Shown in pieces: positions 56,488 to 64,000 of a DNA stretch of 64,000 nt; within the stretch, counting starts at the first letter, position 1, and each line of letters begins with the position of its first letter. The notes beneath the pieces were generated by a model, which worked only from the letters and a program-made list of their open reading frames with translations, had not been told where the DNA came from and made no database searches. The position numbers were made by a program, and so were the translations under genes. The stretch is taken from assembly GCA_950106755.1 (NCBI GenBank), contig OX467082.1:30008001-30072000 (forward strand), written 5' to 3'. This DNA comes from Climacium dendroides. Its lineage: Eukaryota > Streptophyta > Bryopsida > Hypnales > Climaciaceae.

Positions 56488-56624
56488 AGGTAGGAGGTCC
56501 ATAAATTGCCCATTTAAACCTACCTACCTCATCAATTACAATAATAGATATTTCAAGGAGTATGTCACGCTCTCCTAGATAGAGGATGCATTTAGAACTT
56601 AGTCGATTTAAGGACCTCCTACCT
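56488..56624. mobile_element. AGGTA-family MITE, 137 bp
   Basis: The left AGGTAGGAGGTCC and right GGACCTCCTACCT are perfect complements, flanked by TA (56486-56487, 56625-56626). It is the shortest clear family member in the window. Confidence 0.8.
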
Positions 56625-56897
56625 TAAGGTAACAGACAAGGGTTGATCTATTGGGTTTCAAAAATATATATATTAATATTAAACATTGGGGTCGGGATGG
56701 ATGTCCTTCGTTTGTTGGATGGAAAGGAGGAACAGGAAGGCACTCACCCTGCCATTCTTCTGGCTATGGCGACGCTGCTATAAGTGTCCCCTCAAAGACA
56801 ATTTCAAAAGTGAGGTGAGTTGTGGAATTTGATACTCATTTTTCTTGTCCACTTGAATGATCAACGTTCGACGAGAGTTCGTGCACCCTCCCCTCGC

Positions 56898-56904
56898 TAT
56901 ATAA
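56898..56904 (+). promoter_or_regulatory. TATA box of the P450 pseudogene
   Basis: TATATAA in a GC-richer context (CTCGCTATATAATGGGAGCC) lies about 170 bp before the first likely start codon of the P450 remnant. Spacing and context fit a plant core promoter. Confidence 0.55.
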
Positions 56905-57110
56905 TGGGAGCCAGCATACATGCAGTGCCATTAGCATACAGACTGTCTTGCGTGAGAGCTTGAATCAAGTCCGATCCTGTGACTGTGAATTCTGAGTCTG
57001 TAAGCTAATTACTTACATCGATAACTTGTTCAAATTGCGCCAGTCCGACCATCAAACTTCTCCGTCGGCCATGGTGACAAACATCATGACGTCTTCTGGA
57101 GCTTGGAGTG

Positions 57111-57466
57111 TACGCTTCAATTCTCTTCGACTCTGCACTGCTTTCCAAACAATCTTAATTTTGTAGGCTCTCGATCTGGTTCATGAGTGCTGATCGATAT
57201 CAGTTTAACCTTAACAACTTGCTCTTGAAAGTAGATACAAATAAGCAACCATGTGAATGTGTCGATGTCAGATGTATTAGTCTCAAATTACGCTTCTCTT
57301 CGACTCTGCTTTCCAAACAATTTTATGCGCGCAGGCTCTCGATCTGGCTCATGAGTATTGATATCCGAGTTTGACCTCAACAATTTGCTCTTGAAACTAG
57401 ATACGAATGTGCAACCACGTGAATGTGTCGATGTCAGTTTCAGTTGCTCGATCTCAAATGCTTCTC
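57111..57466 (+). repeat. ~178-bp tandem duplication in the P450 leader/first intron
   Basis: ACGCTTC-CTCTTCGACTCTGC starts near 57112 and again near 57290. Both copies continue through CTTTCCAAACAA, GGCTCTCGATCTGG, CATGAGT, AACTTGCTCTTGAAA or close variant and GTGAATGTGTCGATGTCAG. A third, more decayed partial copy follows (CATGAATGTGT near 57580). Confidence 0.8.
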
Positions 57467-57993
57467 AAAGTCGAGTTATTATGGGCCACAGAATGCGCGC
57501 ATGCATGACGTGTAGATCGATATCAGTTAAATCCCCAAAAAAGAATTTGCTCCAACTAGACCTACACTAGTACGCGCAACATGAATGTGTGGAGGTTATC
57601 AGTGGAGTCTCTAAATGTTTGCTCAAATTAAGTCAGGTAACTTACTGTGCGCAAGCGGCACATGAAATAATGTGGCAATGGTGCTGTGCAGGTCGTCAAT
57701 GCTGCAGTGTTGCTTGGCATTCTTCTGCTTGCCAAGTTGCTCACAAGCAGCAAATACAAGAATTTACTCCAGGAGTCTATCATCGTTTCGTTGCACTTGT
57801 TGGGCAAATTCGCACAACGGGAGTTTGCCCAACTGGCCGAGACTTATGGGCCACTGATGTCCCTATGGTTGGGCCAAAGGCTAGCTGTGGTGGCTACCTC
57901 TGCCGCGGCAGCGGAGAAGATTCTCAAGACTCAAGGCTCCAATTTCGCGAACCGAATCGCAACTTCTTCTTCAAATGTGATTTTTTCTGGAGG

Positions 57994-59590
57994 TAAGTAA
58001 CTACACCTAAAATCACACAAATAAGCAATTCAGCATGGCTGTCTTTATTATACTAAATTCTTTTGGTAGGATCTTGTTGGAAGCCAAAAGGTGATTCTAG
58101 ATTCTCTAAGAATGCATTTTTTGGACACCATATGAATAAATTACAAATTTTCAAAGCACTGTAAATAGGATTTAGAATAACCAACCATAAACTCTCATAA
58201 ATAGTGGAAGTACATTTTAGATAAGAATTTGTTTGTGCAGTTTTAAAAAACGTGTGATTTAAACTATAGTTACCCTTAATACTAATTAGGTACAATTGCC
58301 TCTTCCTCTCCTTACGCCACAACGGATTGCAATTTGTACAAACTAAATTTGGTTGAGGTCATGCCTTGGAGATGGTGTTTAGGATCATGTGATGGTGTTT
58401 TGTCATCACATAGAGAAGATATACAAGCTTGAGCGTCTAAAATGCTCAAGATGGATAGCAATACAATGATAGAGTTTAGGAAAATAAAGGGGATTCCAAC
58501 ACACTTTAGCATGCATTATTTGGGTGTTGTATAAATAAGTTATAAATTTTCAAGATAATGTCTTTAGATCTACAAAAAATAAAATCAAGAGTAGGTTTTC
58601 CTAAACATTCATGTTTTGTTAATGTAAATCATGAGTAATCAATGTCTAGTTTTCTTTTACGCTTTTTGATATAAATGCAAGTGCCACATTTTAATAGTGT
58701 TGATAATGGGTGTACATACCTCAATGCCATTTCAATTGTTTGAATGACATTTCTAATCTAAAGTACTTACAACTTTTAGATCCCCAAGCATTTGAAAGTC
58801 CTTCATTTCTAAATTTGGATTTGAAAATCACTTCATTTAATTCTTTTTCAATTCTCTTTAGTTTTGTGGTTTGAAACTCATTATTTTTTGACAACTTTGA
58901 CCATATTTGATATCAGATATAGCCTTGATGTCAGACTCACTTGCAAGGCTACACTTAAATAAATTACTACACATACATCTCAGCACCAACAAACAACTTT
59001 AACTAGTAGCAAATGTACAAATAGAAGAACTCACCCCTGTCATGTGTATGATTCCCCAAGATGGTATTGTAGTGGTGTCTGTAAGGAATTACATTGAAGT
59101 AGCCATAGCTAATATCATGGCGCGTGTAATTCTCAGAAGGCATTTCATGGGAGTGACTTTTAGGAAGAAGCATGATTAACAAGAACTCAAGCAAGTAAGC
59201 AATTTTAGAAAGATTTTGTTAAATGTTTCTAAGTATACTCAAACTATAAATCTGGGTTTAGGTTTTATTGTGGATAAGAGTGCAATTCCTTTTCATTAAA
59301 TAGAGTCTATTATGAACTTTTTTTAAATTTATTTTCCTTTAATTCACAGACCTTTTCATTTGGATTTTTGAAGCGAAGAAGTCAGAGATAGGCATAGGCA
59401 AACCACTTGAAGGTATTTTCATATTGAGTTTGATGATCAATTTGCGAAAAAATTACATGTTAAAATTCATATACTAAAGTTTTTATTCTCTTGCCAATGT
59501 TTTAAAATTATATAATTGTTGATACCAAGTCTTTAAGTTCATCATGAGAATAGCTTTGAATAACACACCTTTAATTTTGCATTTTCTTTT
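57994..59590 (+). other. Intron/decayed middle of the P450 pseudogene
   Basis: AT-rich sequence with no recognisable P450 exon. The parts that would encode the region between the N-terminal exon and the I-helix are deleted or beyond recognition. No transposon boundary was found. Confidence 0.45.
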
Positions 59591-60403
59591 GAAAAATAGG
59601 ATTATTTTATGGCAAGTGTAAGTGCAACTACCAATACAATAGAATGGGCAATTTCAGAATGCATTTGCAATCCTATTGTGATGAAGAAGGTGCAAGCAGA
59701 ACTTGACATTATTATAGGCAAGTCTTAAAGAGTAGAAGATGCAGATGTCCCTAACATTAGATGATATTTGAGGCCATTAGAAGACTGGAGAACTCTGGGA
59801 ACTCTACCAAATCAATAGTCTGACATGGCTGAGACTCAACTATGTCAGATAATATTAATTAATTAATTTTGAAATATTTTTTCAAAAAATATTTTATTAT
59901 TATTATTATTTAAAAAAATTATTCTAACACATTCTCAACCTTGGGAATAGGCTTGAAAACAGCCCTCCTAAGGCCTCAAATATCTTCTAATGCCTCAAGT
60001 ATTTATAAGCTATTGTCAAAAAAAACTTTTGACTTTACCTAGTACTTCCATAGTTATTTCCTCATTTGAATAAAAAAAATCTTTAGTTGCAAAATTTGGG
60101 GGTATAATATCCCAAGAAAAACAATGGTTTATATAAATGTTGCAACAATTGCTCGAGATCCAAGGACATGGAAAGATCCTATGACTTTCAAGCCTAAATG
60201 ATTTTTAAATGGGATGCCAAAATTTTGAATTGTTACCGTTTGCCGGAAGAGGGCAAAGACAATGCCTAGGCATCATGCTAGTTTCAACATTGGTTCACAT
60301 TATGGTTGCAATTTTTATGCAATTTTTTGATTGGTCTCTTTCTAATGGTTTGCAACCTATGGATTTAGATAAGTCAGAAAGTAAGGAATTGCACATGTGC
60401 TAG

Positions 60404-60678
60404 CTCACCCTCTAATTGCCATTCCAAAGTCTCACTTATCCATTCCTTAAATTAACTCCTTTCAAATATCTATTTATATATTGATTATCATTTATAATTT
60501 GTTTGCAAATAGCTATATTTTGTATAAATATATAATAAATATTATTTTTTTAATTATATAATATTCATGTTTGGCCTTTTTAACAAAAAATTGTTTGTAA
60601 TTCATATTATACACAACTATATATGTTGCTTGTAAATTTCTTTGAATGTTGGAAGGTATGCATGCTAGGTATGGATTG
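60404..60678. other. 3' flank of the P450 pseudogene
   Basis: AT-rich; nothing else supported. Confidence 0.4.
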
Positions 60679-61642
60679 TTAACCCCTCACCGCCCAAGGC
60701 CTAACCATGTCAAAAAACAGTCTTGCTTTTTAAGTGTTATAAGTCTAAATGTGAGTAAGTTATGAAAATCTCAACTGTACAATCTTGTAATGTGCATGTT
60801 GTAGATGGTGTAAATCAAATTCGGTGTCATTTGACCGTATAGATTGAAAGATTATAATGTTCTAGTGTTGACAAAAGATGCTGAAATTTTCCTAAAAACA
60901 CATTTGGAGGTGAAATTCGATTTCTAAACCTACTCAAATGAAAAAACTTTAAACTACAAAGTGATTTAAAATCAAAAGACAAACACTTTGGTGGGAAAAA
61001 AAATCATTTAATTGACTCATTGCATTTGCAAAATTGTTTTGAAATGTCAGAAAACAGTGAAAAAAGAAGCAAAAAAACACATCTATGGCTGAACCTACCT
61101 CTACTAAAATGCTTCTTAGTCAATCATAGCTTCTTGGATTGATATGAAATTTTTACCACAAGAATTACACTAGTATGCGCAACTTTTCCAACAAAAATTA
61201 TTGGAAACAAACCTTGTCTGAAGAAGTTATAAGCCGCCGAAGTTCATTGTAATGCAAAAATGTCTAGATTTTGAACTTCGAATTACTCCCAAGCATTCAA
61301 AACAACTTGGATTGACATGAAAATTTTATCATAATAAGTAGACTTTATGGGGAACAAAACCCAACAAATTTTATTGAAAACTAACATTTGATGAAAAAGA
61401 TACAAGCCCCCGAAGTTGCAGCCATCTCATTGCAGTGGGGTGAACTCAAATTGAACTTGCAAACTTTGAATGGCTTTCAAAACCTCATTACATCTTGGAT
61501 AGATCTGAAAATTTTACCACAAAAAATAGACTATTATAGGCAACTTTTCCAACAAGTTTTATTGAATTTGAACATTGGATGCAAAAGTTATAGCACTTTG
61601 AAGTTGACTGCTAGACTATGTGAGGACACTTTTGGTGGTTAA
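60679..61642. mobile_element. TTAACCCC-ended dispersed element, copy B, with internal triplication
   Basis: It starts TTAACCCCTCACC and ends near TGGTGGTTAA. The first ~450 bp match 12641-13245 closely (AAAGATTATAATGTT, ACACATTTGGAGGTGAAATT). Between about 61119 and 61630 a ~165-bp unit occurs three times (near 61119, 61292 and 61470), marked by TTGGATTGATATGAAA-like sequence, AACTTTTCCAACAA and CCGAAGTT or a close variant. Copy A has only one such unit. An 84-residue open frame here is accidental. Confidence 0.7.
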
Positions 61643-62495
61643 TCCAATTATGTGCACTTTTTATATATTTTAGCATATGAAATATTAAGTAGTGGGTCCA
61701 TAATGGCTATTTACATCTTTCATTTGTAGTCCAAGCAATATATAGTTGAAGTTTCTTTCACAGAAGCCATTGGGATAGGGAGGAACATTGCATTTTATCC
61801 CTAAACACCTAGAGATGGGGAATTTCATTAAAATGACAATCATTCTACTACTTTGGCACTTTTACAATTTTGACCATGCAGTTTGAAATCTATACCTCTC
61901 CTAGATGGTTTAGACCACATGGTCTGAAATTCATATTTATCCTAAATGGTTTAAACCGCGTGGTTTGAAAATGGCATATGGAATATCACCATTTTAATAA
62001 AACTCCCTATAGAATCTCCTCCCAAATTCACAATTTGAGAAAAATCATAATGTACTATTTGGAAGAATATTTTGGAATTTGTATGCAAATAAAAGTTATA
62101 GATTTTTAGTTTTAGATTCCATCTAGGCTTACAGTTAGATTCACCAATGCTATCATCAACATTTATTTATAAATTTTGATAGGAAAATTTCAATACTCCT
62201 TCTAAATTCAATTACAAGCAAAATATTATCATTTTTTTAGTTCAATTTGTTGGAATAGGTTTGAAATGAGATTCTCTTCACACAATGATTTTTTGAAATT
62301 TTTGTATTCTTTAAATCTATGATCTCATTTTTGCAAATCTAGTTTTGAACTAGAATCAATGCAATTTTGGCTTGGTCAACCCCCACATTTGTAATTTAAA
62401 AAATATATGAACTCTAATAACACTAAAGTCAACCAATAGATAAGACAAACTTGATAAAGTATCTCCAAAAATTAGAATGACTTTCATCTGAGAAA
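61643..62495. other. AT-rich spacer with a relative of the 22.3-kb minisatellite
   Basis: At about 61870-61980, GGTTTAGACCACATGGTCTG and GGTTTAAACCGCGTGGTTTG repeat the palindromic core seen in the 22330-22616 minisatellite, in the opposite orientation. No gene seen. Confidence 0.45.
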
Positions 62496-62497
62496 TA

Positions 62498-62892
62498 AGG
62501 TAGAGGAACCTATTTCACAAGCCCCCTATTTTGGTTTCGTAGACTCACCTATTCTGGACAACAATTAAATGCACTAGTTATTGCAAAAGATTCTCTATTG
62601 GTACTTTCTCACCCAATTATCTCTCTTCTTTCTTGGCTTAGGGAAAAGTGCCAAAGGTAACCACAATAGGTAAAGGTAACCACAATAGGTGAATCTACGA
62701 AACCATAATGAGTTCGGATGAAAAATCCATTTTCATATTCAATGAAATATTCATTTTAAGAGGAAAAATTCCATTTTTTTTTGCATTCTTTGACAACCTT
62801 GTTTTTGCACACCTTGAAATAATACGCTACATGACTTTCCCAAATAATACACACTGAAATGCTTAAGTTATCTGAAATAGGTACTTCTACCT
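62498..62892. mobile_element. AGGTA-family MITE, 395 bp
   Basis: The left AGGTAGAGGAACCTATTTC pairs with the right GAAATAGGTACTTCTACCT, flanked by TA (62496-62497, 62893-62894). AGGTAACCACAATAGGTAA is locally duplicated near 62655-62690. No coding potential. Confidence 0.78.
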
Positions 62893-63194
62893 TAATGAGA
62901 ATGAAAGAAAAGTTTCAATCTATTAGTCATCCAAGAATTGGAAGTTAAAGCACATATGGTTTAAAATCTTAATTTATCAACAACCCATATCACCGACACA
63001 ATCAACAATCATGGATAAATGGTTCCAGTTATTTGTTTCTCGAGGTTTCTCAAAATGGAATTCTCCTCGACTGTATTTGTTAATGCTTTGGATCCAGGCA
63101 AATTGTTGTACAGAAAAGTAATTGGATTTGTTCTATGTAGAAACCCATTGTTTTTCTCAGTTATTATCCAGCTATACAAGCCAGCTATAAAGTA

Positions 63195-63587
63195 AGGTAG
63201 AAACACCCAAATCCGTTACTTTAAGCAATTTAGCATACTTAGAGGCATATTTTTTTAAATAATATTTTTGTAGTATTAGCAAGAGAAACTCATGAATATT
63301 AAAAGAAAAATTTGATGTGATATGCAATTTTTATGATTTTTCAAAGTAGTGGTCTCTAGACGACTCGAATTGTCCCATAGGTGCACCTTAATCTGATCCG
63401 CGCAAAATTCAACTATCAACAAATCAGAATTCAATGTGTCCTTCAAGTACGTCAGCAAATGAAAATTAAACATGTGTAAGACACATTTATGGAACTCTAG
63501 GGACACTTTAGGGACACTTTAGGGACACTTTAAGGACACTCTATGGAACAAAGATTAGATATAGGACAGGTTTGGATGTTTCTACTT
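63195..63587. mobile_element. AGGTA-family MITE, 393 bp
   Basis: The left AGGTAGAAACACCCAAATCC pairs with the right GTTTGGATGTTTCTACTT, flanked by TA (63193-63194, 63588-63589). It contains a four-copy 11-bp tandem repeat, GGACACTTTAG, at 63501-63544. Confidence 0.75.
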
Positions 63588-64000
63588 TAGAACCTCTTTT
63601 TAACCAATAGGTTTGGGATCATGTCACAAGATTGCATAAGAGAGGTTTTATTTGTTTACAAAGGGTCATTTTTAGTCATAACCTTTGTATAGGGACAAGT
63701 CTAAGTACACTCTCCATAAGTCCTACAGTGTACTTCTCTGCATTGGAAATATCTACATCCAGAATATGTACACCCTTCAAATTTTGTCCTCGTTCATTCA
63801 TAAATCACACCCATCTAGATTTCTATCCAAACTGTACAGTACAGTACAGGAATCATGTATTGTAGCAGAAATAATCACGCAATGAAGATTTCTGATACTC
63901 AGATTTTTTTCTGCGATTGTGGCAAGTTAGTGTCATGAGTGTCGATACCACTGAAGCTATTGCCAATCCAGCTTAAATTAAGCTTTAATTTCTATCTTGA
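63588..64000. other. AT-rich window end
   Basis: No gene supported. Short open frames lack protein-like composition. ACAGTACAGTACAGG near 63837 is a small tandem repeat. Confidence 0.4.

Larger units (their letters stand above)
57071..60403 (+). pseudogene. Cytochrome P450 pseudogene (plant A-type)
   Basis: The first exon may be 57071-57109 (ATG, MVTNIMTSSGAWS) joined in phase to 57692 onward (VVNAAVLLGILLLAKLL, a membrane anchor). Next comes FAQREFAQLAETYGPLMSLW, typical of P450 beta-1, to a GTAAGT donor near 57993. The Pro-rich hinge is out of frame (CTCCAGGAG where CCTCCAGGA is expected). The middle of the protein is missing. From about 59600: TTNTIEWAISECICNPIVMK and KKVQAELDIIIGKS then a stop; the oxygen-binding motif is damaged (ASVSATT). 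Near 60110: KTMVYINVATIARDPRTWKD, then a stop. From 60209: FELLPFAGRGQRQCLG, the haem loop with Cys kept but one extra residue. Premature stops, frameshift and missing exons show it is not functional. Family not assigned. Confidence 0.88.

Overview
The window is plant nuclear DNA. The evidence is intron-split genes with GT/AG borders, a PR-1 protein with a secretion signal, a plant-style cytochrome P450, a leucine-rich-repeat receptor fragment, an L1-type LINE and CACTA-type terminal repeats. Gene density is low: three intact genes of recognisable family and one weak hypothetical in 64 kb. Exons are clearly more GC-rich than the AT-rich surroundings. The sequence alone does not give the species. 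The large repeat load and an apparently intronless acylamino-acid-releasing enzyme gene would fit a non-angiosperm land plant, but that is inference.

Layout. 1-3.2 kb: AT-rich flank, then a leader with a GA/G microsatellite. 3.2-13.8 kb (+): a ten-exon TBC-domain Rab GTPase-activating protein whose last intron (5.3 kb) is full of small transposons. 14.6-16.0 kb (-): a short hypothetical reading frame behind a leader containing a minisatellite. 16-23 kb: repeats and MITEs around a GC-rich island at 18.0-18.65 kb with G-boxes and a heat-shock-type element. 23-25.7 kb (+): decayed coding-like sequence with a striking hairpin. 26.5-29.1 kb (-): an intact acylamino-acid-releasing enzyme with a likely organelle-targeting extension. 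30.4-37 kb (-): a decayed L1-type LINE. 37-43 kb: repeat-rich spacer with a CACTA MITE. 43.3-45.8 kb (+): an intact PR-1 gene, preceded by three copies of a ~180-bp repeat and followed by a tandem array that repeats its own 3' end, including the C-terminal CAPE-type peptide segment. 46.0-46.6 kb (-): an LRR receptor-kinase fragment. 47-56.7 kb: transposons, including a clear second CACTA MITE. 56.9-60.4 kb (+): a P450 pseudogene with its TATA box. 60.7-64 kb: more MITEs.

The genes are not a pathway. They cover vesicle traffic (TBC), turnover of N-acylated peptides (AARE) and extracellular defence (PR-1, with a dead receptor fragment and a dead P450 nearby). The most unusual locus is PR-1 with its flanking arrays. 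The most informative transposon result is a family of short elements with AGGTA termini flanked by TA. For one insertion, the unoccupied site survives in a sister repeat 1.8 kb away.
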